Assembly (NCBI RefSeq): GCF_001458215.1
Contig: NZ_CYTW01000001.1
Location: 62,001-126,000 of the forward strand
Length of the DNA stretch: 64,000 nt
DNA from: Shimia thalassica
GTDB lineage: Bacteria > Pseudomonadota > Alphaproteobacteria > Rhodobacterales > Rhodobacteraceae
Direction of reading: 5' to 3'
Shown here one piece after another: positions 26,379 through 36,014 of the stretch; the first letter of the stretch is position 1, and every line of letters starts with the position of its first letter. A program made the translations under genes and the position numbers. The notes below the pieces were generated by a model, which was not told the origin of the DNA, did not search any database, and saw only the letters and a program-made list of their open reading frames with translations.

Positions 26379-28938
26379 TCACAATCCGACCGGGGACAAC
26401 GATCAATTTTTTGGGCTGGGCCCCATCCAGCGCCTTGGCGACAGCTTCGTGGGCGAGGGCGATTTTTTCAACCTCTTCCTTCGGCATATCTTTGGGTACG
26501 CTGATTTCCGCGCGACGCTTGCCGTTGATCTGGATCGGAAGGGTCACATTGGCTTCGACCAGCATGGAATCGTCGGCTTTTGGCCACGCGGCGTCAATCA
26601 CAAGACCTTCGCCACCCAGCATGCCCCATATTTCCTCAGACAGGTGAGGGGTCATCGGTGACATCAGTTGTGCAAGTGTCCGAGTCGCTTCGCGTTTTGC
26701 GTCTTTGCCGGCCTTGGACTTTGCAAGGGTGTTGGTGAAGGCGTAGAGCTTGGCGATTGAGGCGTTAAAGCCGAAGCTTTCGACGCCCAAGGTCACATCG
26801 CGGATGGCTTTGTGCATTTCGCGCAACAGGTCTTCGTCGCCTTGGCCCGTGCCTTCGGGCATGTCCGCAACATCTGTTGCGATGCGGTGAACCCGTGCAA
26901 GGTGCTTGGCCGAAGCTTCCGCGCCAGAGGCCGTCCATTCCACGTCACGTTCGGGAGGCGAATCCGACAGAACGAACCAGCGTGCGGTATCGGCACCATA
27001 AGACGAGATGATCGCAAGCGGATCGACCACGTTGTTTTTCGACTTCGACATTTTTGCGGAAGGAATCACGGTGATTTTTTCACCGGTTTCTTTCACAACC
27101 GTTTCGCCGTCGCGTTCTTCGACTTCGTTTGGATAGTGATAAATCGCGCGGCCGTTTTCGTCGGTCCGTTCGGCATTCTTATAGATCGCGTGGGTCACCA
27201 TGCCTTGGGTGAACAAGGCGTCGAACGGTTCTTTCGATTTTTCTGGCAAATGCCCCGTGATGTTCATCGCACGCGCAAAGAAGCGCGAATAGAGCAGGTG
27301 CAAAATCGCGTGTTCGATCCCGCCGATGTATTGATCGACGTTCATCCAGTATTCGGCTTCGACCAGATCGGTTGGTGTGGTGGCACGTGGTGCAGTGAAA
27401 CGGGCAAAATACCAAGACGAATCCACGAAGGTGTCCATGGTATCGGTTTCACGCTGGGCCGGTGCGCCACAGGTCGGGCAAGAGCAATCGCGCCACGTCG
27501 GGTGGCGGTCCAGCGGGTTGCCGGGAACGGAAAAGTCGATTGGCTTGCCACCTTCGTCATAGGGCAGTTCAATCGGCAGATTTTCTTTCTTTTCGGGCAC
27601 CACGCCACATTTTTCGCAGTGCACAACAGGGATCGGACACCCCCAATATCGCTGTCGGGACAGGCCCCAATCACGCAGTCGATATTTGGTAACGCCTTCG
27701 CCCCATCCGGCCTTTTCGGCGAAATCAACGGTCGCGTTGATGGCGTCTTCTCCGGTGGCTTCGTCAAGGCCGGCAAAATGGTTCACCCATTTCACTTTTT
27801 CCGACTTTGGCGGCACAAATGCTTCGGCTTCGACCGGTGTCGGATTGTCGAGTGCAAAGAAGGTGTCGATGACGGGCAGGTCGTATTTGCGACAGAAATC
27901 AAGGTCACGCTGGTCATGCGCTGGGCAGGCAAAGATTGCGCCTGTGCCATAATCCATCAGGATGAAGTTGGCGATCCAGACCGGCAGTTCCCAATCCGGG
28001 TTCAGCGGATGTTTGACCCGGATACCAGTGTCGTAGCCCAGCTTGGGCGCCGTTTCGATCGCCTCTTCCGTGGTGCCACCCTTGCGGCATTCCGCGAGGA
28101 ACTCGGCCAGTTCCGGATTGCCCTCTTCCAGCTCTTTGGAAATCGGGTGGTCAGGCGAAATACCAACAAAAGACGCCCCCATCAGGGTATCTGGTCGCGT
28201 GGTATAAACGGTGATGGGCTCTTCGCCGTCCACACGTTCAAAGCCAAACTGCAGACCGCGCGATTTGCCGATCCAGTTTTCCTGCATCAGGCGCACCTTG
28301 GCAGGCCAGTTTTCCAGATCGTCCAATGAAGACAGCAATTCTTCGGACATGTCCGAGATTTTAAAGAACCATTGGGTCAGTTCGCGACGTTCCACAAGTG
28401 CGCCAGAGCGCCAGCCACGGCCGCCTTCAACTTGCTCGTTGGCCAGAACCGTCATGTCGACCGGGTCCCAGTTCACAACGGCGTTTTTGCGATAAACCAG
28501 TTCCTTGTCGAGCATATCAAGGAACAAGGCCTGTTGTTGGCCGTAGTATTCGGTGTCACAGGTCGCAAACATACGTGACCAGTCGAGCGACAGGCCAAGC
28601 GGCTTCATCTGTTCAACCATCGTGTCGATGTTGGCATAGGTCCAGTCTTTGGGGTGCCCGCCCGACGCCATCGCGGCGTTCTCGGCTGGCATGCCAAAGG
28701 CGTCAAAGCCCATTGGATGCAGTACGTTATGACCCGTGGACATCTTATAACGCGCGATCACATCGCCCATTGTATAGTTACGGACGTGGCCCATATGAAG
28801 CTTGCCCGACGGGTAGGGAAACATCTCCAGCACATAGTATTTGGGCTTGGATTCGTCACGAACAGCTTTGAACGTTTCGGACGTGACCCAGGCTTCTTGC
28901 CATTTGGCTTCGATTTCAGCAGCAGAATAGCGCGACAT
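26365..28938 (-). CDS. leuS: Leucyl-tRNA synthetase
   Basis: 857 residues, class I synthetase that charges tRNA-Leu. HMGH in [13 protein letters not shown] is the HIGH motif (about residue 47); KMSKS is near residue 625 ([12 protein letters not shown]). The CP1 editing domain with [12 protein letters not shown] (Thr-rich editing site) covers about 225-420, and a zinc-like CPTCGAP segment lies before the KMSKS loop. Start at 28936-28938 follows AAGGAAAGGTG. First gene of the leuS-lptE-holA unit. The large frame on the opposite strand is a shadow. Confidence 0.98.
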   Translation of the reverse strand: MSRYSAAEIEAKWQEAWVTSETFKAVRDESKPKYYVLEMFPYPSGKLHMGHVRNYTMGDVIARYKMSTGHNVLHPMGFDAFGMPAENAAMASGGHPKDWTYANIDTMVEQMKPLGLSLDWSRMFATCDTEYYGQQQALFLDMLDKELVYRKNAVVNWDPVDMTVLANEQVEGGRGWRSGALVERRELTQWFFKISDMSEELLSSLDDLENWPAKVRLMQENWIGKSRGLQFGFERVDGEEPITVYTTRPDTLMGASFVGISPDHPISKELEEGNPELAEFLAECRKGGTTEEAIETAPKLGYDTGIRVKHPLNPDWELPVWIANFILMDYGTGAIFACPAHDQRDLDFCRKYDLPVIDTFFALDNPTPVEAEAFVPPKSEKVKWVNHFAGLDEATGEDAINATVDFAEKAGWGEGVTKYRLRDWGLSRQRYWGCPIPVVHCEKCGVVPEKKENLPIELPYDEGGKPIDFSVPGNPLDRHPTWRDCSCPTCGAPAQRETDTMDTFVDSSWYFARFTAPRATTPTDLVEAEYWMNVDQYIGGIEHAILHLLYSRFFARAMNITGHLPEKSKEPFDALFTQGMVTHAIYKNAERTDENGRAIYHYPNEVEERDGETVVKETGEKITVIPSAKMSKSKNNVVDPLAIISSYGADTARWFVLSDSPPERDVEWTASGAEASAKHLARVHRIATDVADMPEGTGQGDEDLLREMHKAIRDVTLGVESFGFNASIAKLYAFTNTLAKSKAGKDAKREATRTLAQLMSPMTPHLSEEIWGMLGGEGLVIDAAWPKADDSMLVEANVTLPIQINGKRRAEISVPKDMPKEEVEKIALAHEAVAKALDGAQPKKLIVVPGRIVNVVI

Positions 28939-29106
28939 ATTGGGTCACCTTTCCTTAGTATGCAGGCAATACGGCGTTTTCAGGGGTGATATGCGTCTGA
29001 ACGCTTGCGGTCTAGGGGGCGAGCGCGTCAAAATGAAAAAAGACGCGCTATAATCATGGCTGAACTCCGCTATAGTGACCGAAGGCCTGTTTCTGAAAGC
29101 TTACAG

Positions 29107-30366
29107 ATGAACATTCTTTTTATTCACCAAAATTTTCCCGGGCAGTTCAAACATCTGGCACCGGCCCTTGCCGCACGTGGACACAAAGCTGTTGCCCTAA
29201 CATTGCGTGTCAAAGAACCAACAACGTGGAATGGCGTACAGATTCTGCCCTATGGGCTGAAAAGAAAGCCATCACAGGGGCTTCATCCCTGGCTTGTGGA
29301 TTTCGAATCGAAGTTACTGCGCGGTGAATCCTGTTATGTCGCCGCAAAACAGCTCAAGAGCGGCGGGTTCAATCCGGATGTGATTGTCGCGCATCCCGGA
29401 TGGGGCGAGTCGATGTTTCTCAAGGATCTGTGGCCCGAGGCGCGGATCGGTCTGTTTTACGAGCTCTATTATAGTGGTTCCAAAGGCGATACGGGCTTTG
29501 ACCCTGAATTCCCTGTGAAATCTTCGGAAACCGAGTCGATGCGGCTGCGTTTGAAGAATATGAACAATTTCATGCATCTGGAAGTTGGCGATCTGGGCAT
29601 CAGCCCAACCGAGTTTCAGGCAGATACCTTCCCGCCAGAGTTCCGCAAGCGGATCAGCGTGATCCATGACGGCATCGATACCAAAGTGGTCGTTCCCAAT
29701 CCGGATGTCACCTTTACGCTGGGTGATGGCCAGATTCTAACGCGTCAGGATGAGGTGATCACCTTTGTGAATCGCAACCTCGAACCTTATCGCGGTTATC
29801 ATGTGTTTATGCGTGCCTTGCCAGAGTTGCTTAAATCGCGTCCGAATGCTCAGGTTCTTTTGGTTGGCGGGGACGAGGTCAGCTATGGCTCGCGTCCTCC
29901 GGCCGGTCAGACGTGGAAGCAGATATTCATTGATGAGGTGCGCGGGCGTATTCCGACCTCGAGCTGGAATCGTGTGCATTTTCTGGGGCGTATCCCATAT
30001 GACCAGTTCCTTTCATTGCTTCAGATCAGCAAGGCGCATGTCTATCTGACTTATCCCTTTGTGCTGAGTTGGTCGTTGATAGAAGCGATGAGCGCTGGTG
30101 CGCCAATTGTGGCCAGCGATACCGCGCCTTTGCACGAAGCGATTACGCACGAAAAAACAGGCCTTCTGTTCCCCTTCTTTGACGGAGAGGCGCTTGTTGC
30201 CAATGTGAATCGTGTGCTGGATGATCCCGAGCTTGCCGCCGAGATGGGAAAAGCTGCGCGCGCGCTGGCTGTTGAAAAGTATGATCTCGAGACCGTGTGC
30301 CTTCCGCAGCAGCTCGAATGGATCGAGCGTTTGGCGAACATGAAGGCGGGCGAATTCACTTACTAG
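29107..30366 (+). CDS. Glycosyltransferase family 4 protein
   Basis: 419 residues, GT-B fold. N-terminal acceptor domain starts ILFIHQNFPGQFKHLAPALAARGH; the C-terminal nucleotide-sugar domain has FVNRNLEPYRGYHVFMRALP, then VHFLGRIPYDQFLSLL, then the E-x7-E motif around SWSLIEAMSAGAPIVASDTAPLHE. It would transfer a hexose from a nucleotide donor to an exopolysaccharide, lipid or LPS acceptor. The ATG at 29107 begins the canonical beta strand; in-frame codons upstream are unlikely. A TATAAT at 29049-29054 may be its -10 box, though no good -35 is seen. Confidence 0.9.
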   Translation: MNILFIHQNFPGQFKHLAPALAARGHKAVALTLRVKEPTTWNGVQILPYGLKRKPSQGLHPWLVDFESKLLRGESCYVAAKQLKSGGFNPDVIVAHPGWGESMFLKDLWPEARIGLFYELYYSGSKGDTGFDPEFPVKSSETESMRLRLKNMNNFMHLEVGDLGISPTEFQADTFPPEFRKRISVIHDGIDTKVVVPNPDVTFTLGDGQILTRQDEVITFVNRNLEPYRGYHVFMRALPELLKSRPNAQVLLVGGDEVSYGSRPPAGQTWKQIFIDEVRGRIPTSSWNRVHFLGRIPYDQFLSLLQISKAHVYLTYPFVLSWSLIEAMSAGAPIVASDTAPLHEAITHEKTGLLFPFFDGEALVANVNRVLDDPELAAEMGKAARALAVEKYDLETVCLPQQLEWIERLANMKAGEFTY

Positions 30367-30385
30367 ACGCCGTGTTCACAAAAAA

Positions 30386-30403
30386 GGGCGCCACTTGGCG
30401 CCC
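30386..30403 (-). terminator. Intrinsic terminator of the DUF3576 gene
   Basis: GGGCGCC and GGCGCCC arms (30386-30403) around a 4-nt loop; on the minus strand six T follow. It also lies just after the glycosyltransferase stop and may serve both genes. Confidence 0.85.
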
Positions 30404-30428
30404 TGATGATGTGCTGGATGAGAAGCGC

Positions 30429-30944
30429 TTAGAGCTTCCCGTCTGAGATCCGCAGTTGCCGTGCACGGGTCAGGATCGCATCTTCGACCGCTTTGACGGT
30501 GCCTGCTGCAACCGGTGCGCCGCCGCTGGTCTGCATCGCAACGTGCAGCGCGCGCGCATCAAGCGAGGGGTCTCTGATATATACGGTGGCGCGATACGAA
30601 CGACCGCCACCCGGTGGGCGACCGTAACCAGTTACAATCACGCCGGAAAACGGATCAACAGATTGGATAGGAAGAAAGTCGAGAACTTCCAGGGACGCGG
30701 CCCAAAGGTATTTGTTTACGCGCAGGGTGATGTCAGAATCATCAGATCCGAACAAATCCCAGATCGACGCACCTTTTTCACCGGTGACCTGATCGCTTTC
30801 GATGGGATTACCCACATCTTCTCTGTTCAGGTACGCATCTGCACCTGAACTCGCACCCGTCGCGTTGCGATTGTTGCCACATGACGCAAGCGCAATCAAA
30901 GCCACGCTAACTGCCAATGCCCCAAAGAAACGGTTCTTCTTCAT
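30429..30944 (-). CDS. DUF3576 lipoprotein
   Basis: 171 residues. Lipoprotein signal with lipobox ALASC (Cys at about 22), so probably anchored in the outer membrane. The mature part matches DUF3576: IWDLFGSDD, LRVNKYLWAASLEVLDFLPI, DPFSGVIVTGYG and the C-terminal ARQLRISDGKL. The family is found close to leuS in many alphaproteobacteria, as here, but its function is not established. Divergent from the first porin gene. Confidence 0.85.
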   Translation of the reverse strand: MKKNRFFGALAVSVALIALASCGNNRNATGASSGADAYLNREDVGNPIESDQVTGEKGASIWDLFGSDDSDITLRVNKYLWAASLEVLDFLPIQSVDPFSGVIVTGYGRPPGGGRSYRATVYIRDPSLDARALHVAMQTSGGAPVAAGTVKAVEDAILTRARQLRISDGKL

Positions 30945-31300
30945 CGTTCTTGCCCAGATCTTTGCTTTGATACCGTCCTATCCAACAGAGCGGGCATCGG
31001 CAAGGGATTTAAAGAATTTCACCCTTTGAAGGGTCGGAAACCGTCTGTGTGCGGGGTCTGCGAGATTTTTTGCCCCTTGTGCGACGGAAACCGTTTGGCC
31101 GTGCGTTGGTAAGGTATCTCCAGATGCCTTCCAGAGGTCGAGTGTTGCAGCCAGGCATCATTTTTAGGGCAATGTTTGAAATTTAGATTTAAACGATGCT
31201 TTAAACATTGCTTTAAAAGAGCCGTTGTTCCAGTAAGTCTCTTGTCCCCTGGCGGTTCTTCGCTTTGGGCTTTTGAATTCGAACAAGCGAGTACACAGCT
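30945..31300. promoter_or_regulatory. Intergenic region before porin 1 with three 12-bp phased repeats
   Basis: No gene in these 356 bases. At 31186, 31198 and 31210 a 9-bp unit G[A/C]TTTAAA[C/A] repeats three times exactly 12 bp apart, each with a palindromic TTTAAA core. Around them GCAATGTTT (31170-31178) and AAACATTGC form an inverted repeat. Further up, CGGAAACCGT occurs at 31035-31044 and 31085-31094, 50 bp apart. The three-unit array lies about 83 bp before the porin start, a position where an activator or repressor could bind. Confidence 0.5.
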
Positions 31301-32215
31301 ATGAAAAAAGTTCTCTTCGCTACGACTGCTCTTGTTGCAACCGCAGGCGTTGCCGCAGCAGACGTAACCTTTGGCGGCTACGGCCGTTTTGGCGTTTACT
31401 ATGATGAAGGCGCTGCCAACGAAACCACCATTGAAAGCCGTTTCCGTCTGGTCGTAACTGCGACTGCTGAATCGGATAACGGTCTGTCGTTTGGTGCGCA
31501 AATCCGCTACCAGGCTAACGAGCACGCTGACGGTTACAGCACTCGTACAGCTGGCTTCAACACACCCCGCTTCTGGGTTTCGACTGGTCCGTTCACCGTA
31601 TCGGTTGGTCAAACTCTGGGTGCTCTGGAATTCATGCCAGGTGCATATGCCGGTTCGATCGGTCTGACTGGTCTGGGTTACCACAACGTTCTGTACACCT
31701 ATGGCGGCGCTGATGCGTACTCTTCAGGTTCGAGCGGCCGTCAGGGTGTTGACGTTCTGTACGCTTCGGGCAACTGGGGTGTTCACCTGTCCTACTCGCC
31801 TGACCAAACCACTCAAAACACTGGTTTGACCGACACAAACGAGCGTATTGCCGGTTATGTGTCTTACACAATGGCGAACTACACCTTCGCAATTGGTGGA
31901 CAATCGTCTGACGCGGCTGGCGACACTGACGCAGTTGTAACTGCAGCAGGTACATGGGGTAACCTCGAAGCCACTCTGATGTATGCTGACAACGGTGCAA
32001 ACGACGATGCTTATGGTGTCGGCGCAACTTACCAAGTTGGTTCGGCGACCTACATCAGCGGTTATGTCACCCAAAACAACGATCCTGCTGTCGATGACAC
32101 ATATGCAGGTATCGGTTTCCAGCACCGTCTTGGCGGCGGCACCTTCCTTGAAGGCGGCGTAGTTGATGCAGCTGGCACAACCAAAGCTGACCTTGGTCTG
32201 CGTTTCTCGTTCTAA
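31301..32215 (+). CDS. Outer membrane porin, copy 1
   Basis: 304 residues. Signal peptide MKKVLFATTALVATAGVAAA, cleaved before DVTFGGYGRFG. The mature protein alternates short hydrophobic and polar stretches as in a 16-strand trimeric porin of the Rhodobacter type and ends in Phe (LGLRFSF), the outer membrane insertion signal. ESRFRLVVTATAESD, GFNTPRFWVSTGPFTVSVGQT and SPDQTTQNTGLTDTNERIAG are near-identical to the next gene. It would allow passive entry of small solutes. No obvious terminator with a T-run follows. Confidence 0.93.
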   Translation: MKKVLFATTALVATAGVAAADVTFGGYGRFGVYYDEGAANETTIESRFRLVVTATAESDNGLSFGAQIRYQANEHADGYSTRTAGFNTPRFWVSTGPFTVSVGQTLGALEFMPGAYAGSIGLTGLGYHNVLYTYGGADAYSSGSSGRQGVDVLYASGNWGVHLSYSPDQTTQNTGLTDTNERIAGYVSYTMANYTFAIGGQSSDAAGDTDAVVTAAGTWGNLEATLMYADNGANDDAYGVGATYQVGSATYISGYVTQNNDPAVDDTYAGIGFQHRLGGGTFLEGGVVDAAGTTKADLGLRFSF

Positions 32216-32540
32216 TCCAGAACGGAATCACTTGTCACGGAGCGCTGCAACAGGCGTTCCGTGGCAAATTCGACAAAATTGGATGAGTTGAAAGCTAAGA
32301 CACGATTGGCGGAAAGCCGCCGAGAAAAACCTCGATTTCCCTTGTTTCCCTAAGTCTTGCTCGGGCGGGATGGTTTGCGGATGGCCAAACTGTGGCATCC
32401 CTGCACCATATCCTGCCACTTTGTGCATCGCTATGATGCCCAAGCTTGCAATGAGACCCCGAAAAGAGCGACAGACTACGGCATACCCTTTCCGGATGGA
32501 CCGGTTTGGGCGCATGAATTGGAAAACCGAGGGAAAAACT
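32216..32540. other. Intergenic region between the two porins
   Basis: 325 bases without a gene. CACGGAGCGC (32236-32245) and GCGTTCCGTG (32254-32263) can form a 10-bp hairpin with one G-U pair just after porin 1, but no T-run follows. The second gene therefore probably has its own promoter here. The phased repeats found before porin 1 are not repeated, so the two copies are likely regulated differently. Confidence 0.5.
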
Positions 32541-33452
32541 ATGAAAAAAGTTCTCTTCGCTACGACTGCTCTGGTCGCAACCGCCGGTGTTGCAGCCGCA
32601 GACGTCACCTTCGGCGGCTTGGGCCGTTTTGGTATCTACTATCAAGAAGGCGCAGCTAACGAAACAACCATCGAAAGCCGCTTCCGCTTGATCGTTACTG
32701 CAACTGCAGAATCGGACAACGGTCTGACTTTTGGTGCACAAGTTCGTTACCAAGCTAACGAGCACGCTGACGGCTACAGCGCACGCACAGGCGCTTTCAA
32801 CACCCCACGTTTCTGGGTGTCGACAGGCCCATTCACTGTTTCGGTTGGTAACACTCTGGGTGCCATCGAGAACATGCCTAACATGTACACAGGTTCGATC
32901 GGTCTGACCGGTCTGGGCTATGCAAACGTTGTTTATAACTTCGGTGCAGATGCGTACACTTCGGGTTCGACTGGTCGCCAAGGTATCGACGTAATCTATT
33001 CGTCGGGCAACTGGGGCGTTCACCTGACTTACTCGCCTGACCAAACTACCCAAAACACTGGTCTGACCGACACTAACGAGCGTATCGCTGGTGCCGTTTC
33101 TTACACCATGGGTAACTACACATTCGCAGTTGGTGCACAATCTTCGGACGTCGTTGGCGACACCGATTTTGCTGTAACCATCGGCGGTTCGTGGGGCAAC
33201 CTTGACGCTGCTCTGCAGTATGCAGACAACGGCGCAAACGACGACAAGTACGGCGTAGCATTCAACTACCAAGTTGGTTCGGCTACATTCATCCGTGGCT
33301 ACGTAAACCAAGACAACAACCCAGCTGTTGACGACACCAATGCAGGTATCGGCTTCCAACACCGTCTCGGCGGCGGCACCTTCATCGAAGGTGGTGTAGC
33401 TGATCTGGCCGGCACAACTCGCGCCGACCTGGGTCTGCGTTTCTCGTTCTAA
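32541..33452 (+). CDS. Outer membrane porin, copy 2
   Basis: 303 residues, a close paralogue of the preceding porin in tandem. The signal peptide is identical, and strand sequences are nearly so; differences concentrate in likely loops, for example NMYTGSIG against GAYAGSIG and SVGNTLGAIENMPN against SVGQTLGALEFMPG. It ends LGLRFSF. I chose the ATG at 32541 (after GAGGGA) because it starts the signal peptide; an in-frame extension to 32370 is not credible. A strong UUCG-loop terminator follows. Confidence 0.93.
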   Translation: MKKVLFATTALVATAGVAAADVTFGGLGRFGIYYQEGAANETTIESRFRLIVTATAESDNGLTFGAQVRYQANEHADGYSARTGAFNTPRFWVSTGPFTVSVGNTLGAIENMPNMYTGSIGLTGLGYANVVYNFGADAYTSGSTGRQGIDVIYSSGNWGVHLTYSPDQTTQNTGLTDTNERIAGAVSYTMGNYTFAVGAQSSDVVGDTDFAVTIGGSWGNLDAALQYADNGANDDKYGVAFNYQVGSATFIRGYVNQDNNPAVDDTNAGIGFQHRLGGGTFIEGGVADLAGTTRADLGLRFSF

Positions 33453-33479
33453 TTTAGAACAAGAAGCAACCTAATGAGA

Positions 33480-33510
33480 GGGCAGGTCTTCGGACCTGCC
33501 CTTTTCTTTT
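33480..33510 (+). terminator. Strong intrinsic terminator with UUCG loop
   Basis: Perfect 9-bp stem GGGCAGGTC / GACCTGCCC closed by a TTCG tetraloop, then CTTTTCTTTT. Ends the second porin gene. Confidence 0.95.
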
Positions 33511-33565
33511 GTGCAACGATAGTGTTCTGTGCGCCTGACTGGACGAGACCAAGGAGAGCCTGAAA

Positions 33566-34219
33566 ATGTCGCTTGCTGAAATTACGGATCGCATTCAAAA
33601 AGCAGAGATTGCGGCAGGCCGCGAGCAAGGATCAACCAAGTTGATCGCAGTTTCCAAGGTACAACCCAACGCACGGGTTGAATCGGTGTTATCCGAAGGT
33701 CACCGGCTTTTTGGCGAGAATAAAGTTCAGGAAGCCGCCGGAAAGTGGCCGGATTTCCGAGAGAAATTCGATGGTGTTTCTGTCCATCTGCTTGGTCCGC
33801 TTCAGACAAACAAAGCCCGTCAAGCGATGGAGCTTTTTGAAGCAGTCCATTCTGTAGACCGTCCAAAATTGGCCAATACTCTGGCCCGTCTTGCGCAAGA
33901 ACTTGGACACTGTCCTGACCTGTTTGTTCAGGTCAACACAGGTGAAGAGCCGCAGAAAGCCGGAATTCTCCCCTCTGACGCGGATGCTTTCATCCAAACG
34001 TGTCGCGATCTTGATCTCCCTGTGGTTGGGTTGATGTGCATTCCCCCTGTCGAAGAAGAGCCGTCTTTGCACTTTGCCTTGTTGGCGAAAATCGCCGCGC
34101 GCAATGGTGTAGAGGGTCTTTCGATGGGTATGAGCGGAGATTTCGAACGCGCGGTTGCCTTGGGGGCAACTCACGTGCGTGTCGGTTCTGCCATTTTCGG
34201 GGCACGCGACTATGGGTGA
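33566..34219 (+). CDS. YggS-family PLP homeostasis protein
   Basis: 217 residues. Alanine-racemase-like TIM barrel that binds pyridoxal phosphate and helps keep B6 and amino acid pools balanced, without a known catalytic reaction. The PLP Lys is in LIAVSKVQPN; other family marks are FGENKVQEA, HLLGPLQTNKAR, VNTGEEPQKAG and LSMGMSGDFERA. The ATG follows AAGGAG. Stands alone, convergent with the L,D-transpeptidase gene. Confidence 0.95.
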   Translation: MSLAEITDRIQKAEIAAGREQGSTKLIAVSKVQPNARVESVLSEGHRLFGENKVQEAAGKWPDFREKFDGVSVHLLGPLQTNKARQAMELFEAVHSVDRPKLANTLARLAQELGHCPDLFVQVNTGEEPQKAGILPSDADAFIQTCRDLDLPVVGLMCIPPVEEEPSLHFALLAKIAARNGVEGLSMGMSGDFERAVALGATHVRVGSAIFGARDYG

Positions 34220-34266
34220 TACATGAGGTGCGTGCGCCATATTCTTGCGAATAAAGTGATTAAATA

Positions 34267-34761
34267 TCAGCCTATTAAGACTTTTGTGCCGGGGCTTGCG
34301 CGTTCGGCTATCCAGCGCATGTGATCCCGACGAAAGGCAATACACCCTTCTGTAGGAAAACCTTTGCGCCGATATTGGTGCAGAAAAATCGCCGACCCTT
34401 TTCCGGCGTGGGCATTGGGCCAGTTCCAGTTCGTCAGCAGAACGAGGTCATACAACGGATCAGCGCGTCGAAGGTTTTCATGGCTGTGCGGATAAGGCGC
34501 GCGCACCCATTGGTTGTAGGCGTCATCGCCGCTAGCGTCTGACCAAAGATCGTCTTTGGTGATCGGTTGTGCCCACGGGGTTGGGCGCGCCATCCGGTCA
34601 GGCCGATACAAAAGCCCGACGATACGATGTTGGCCAACCGGTGTTGCCCCGTCGCCTTCGCGCTTGTGGGCGCTCAGACCGCCGCGGCCAATTGTACAAG
34701 GGAGCCTGCGACCCCAAAACCGCACACCTGTCGGCGTCAGAACAAGGTCAAAGGGACTCAC
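34267..34761 (-). CDS. L,D-transpeptidase (YkuD) family protein
   Basis: 164 residues, only the YkuD catalytic domain. The active site reads H-Q-Y-x(7)-E-G-C-I (AIFLHQYRRKGFPTEGCIAF), with nucleophilic Cys. Such enzymes form 3-3 peptidoglycan crosslinks or attach proteins to the wall. No signal peptide is visible, as in a subset of short YkuD proteins, so its location is uncertain. Its ATG overlaps the ribA stop (ATGA), so it is cotranscribed with riboflavin synthesis, which is functionally unexpected. Confidence 0.88.
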   Translation of the reverse strand: MSPFDLVLTPTGVRFWGRRLPCTIGRGGLSAHKREGDGATPVGQHRIVGLLYRPDRMARPTPWAQPITKDDLWSDASGDDAYNQWVRAPYPHSHENLRRADPLYDLVLLTNWNWPNAHAGKGSAIFLHQYRRKGFPTEGCIAFRRDHMRWIAERASPGTKVLIG

Positions 34762-35849
34762 AGCAGATGTCCGGATTTGTTGGCCTTGGTTGCGAGGTAC
34801 GCCGCGTTGTGGGCATTTTCCCCGACCTTCAAAGGCACCCGTTCGGCCACATCAATGCCGGTGCTTTCCATCATGGCAATCTTGCGCGGATTGTTCGTCA
34901 ACAATCGCACGGCGGAAAACCCCATTTCCTTGAGAATGTTAGAGCCGATCCTGAAATCACGCTCGTCATCTTCAAAGCCAAGCCTATGGTTGGCCTCAAC
35001 AGTATCAAACCCTTGATCCTGCAGGGAATAGGCCCGCATCTTGTTTGCAAGACCAATGCCGCGACCTTCCTGATTGAGATACAAAAGGATGCCAGCGCCT
35101 TCGGAGCCCATCTGTGCAAGTGCCCCATGCAGTTGCGGCCCGCAATCACACTTAAGGCTGCCAAGTACATCGCCCGTGAAGCAGGCTGAATGAAGGCGCG
35201 CCAAAACAGGTTTGTCGCGCGGGGGGCGCCCGACCTCGATCGCATAATGCTCTTCGCCGCCATCTTCAGGGCGGAAAATGTGCAGGCGTCCGGCCTCGGC
35301 CAAAGACATAGGAAGGCGTGCATGCACAACCGAATTTAGCGGGCTTGTCGCAGCCAGGTGGGGAGATGCGAGGTCGACGGGAATGACGGTCAACCCATTA
35401 TCAAGTGAAAATTGCGCGGCATCTTCCAGGGGGGCGACGATTGCAGCCGGCAAAAGCTGTGCGGATTTTGCGATTTTGATCGCGGCACGGTGCAAGTCTG
35501 CTGTGCCATCGCGCTCGGACAAGAGGGGGCCTTTCATTGGAGATTTGAGATCGTCGGCGGGGTCTGCAATCCCTTGAATCCACGCCAGAGACACATCCGC
35601 AGGTAAAACGACACGCGAAACATCACCGTCATATGCGCGCGCCTTGAGCGTTTCTGCGCGCCTCGCCGTGATGGTCAGGACAGGTTTCCCATCAAGAGAC
35701 TGTATATCCGCAAGCCGATCAACGTTCAGAGTTTCCGCAGAAAACACCAAAGCGGCCTTGCCACTGCCAGTCAGAACAATCGGAACGCCCATGCGCAAAT
35801 CAGCACGCGCACGCGCAAGGCGTTCAATAATATCAGGTGCGAAGCTCAT
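34758..35849 (-). CDS. ribA: GTP cyclohydrolase II with N-terminal extension
   Basis: 363 residues, about 160 longer than stand-alone RibA. The C-terminal part (about 165-360) is the cyclohydrolase II that starts riboflavin synthesis from GTP: zinc ligands in CFTGDVLGSLKCDC, NQEGRGIGLANK with the catalytic Arg, and LLTNNPRKIAMM. The N-terminal 160 residues do not show the usual RibB (DHBP synthase) acidic motifs, so this is not a normal RibBA fusion. Start at 35847-35849 behind AGAGGAC; an upstream extension to 35981 lacks support. The L,D-transpeptidase gene follows with a four-base overlap. Confidence 0.93.
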   Translation of the reverse strand: MSFAPDIIERLARARADLRMGVPIVLTGSGKAALVFSAETLNVDRLADIQSLDGKPVLTITARRAETLKARAYDGDVSRVVLPADVSLAWIQGIADPADDLKSPMKGPLLSERDGTADLHRAAIKIAKSAQLLPAAIVAPLEDAAQFSLDNGLTVIPVDLASPHLAATSPLNSVVHARLPMSLAEAGRLHIFRPEDGGEEHYAIEVGRPPRDKPVLARLHSACFTGDVLGSLKCDCGPQLHGALAQMGSEGAGILLYLNQEGRGIGLANKMRAYSLQDQGFDTVEANHRLGFEDDERDFRIGSNILKEMGFSAVRLLTNNPRKIAMMESTGIDVAERVPLKVGENAHNAAYLATKANKSGHLL

Positions 35850-36014
35850 GATGTCCTCTGCTTTGCCGAAGCCACAGATGTAGCGGCCTTTGTAGCAATA
35901 TGAAACAATTGACGGTGGATTTACACGAGGCCGTGAGAGAATTGCAGCATATCTTGTCGAGAGCGTGAAGTGCCTCCACATCTGCTACATAACAAGACGA
36001 AACAGGAGGCCCCA

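Noticed and set aside
26812..28329. A 505-codon open frame on the plus strand
   Set aside because: It lies antisense to leuS, whose class I synthetase motifs are complete; the composition is that of a reverse-complement shadow.
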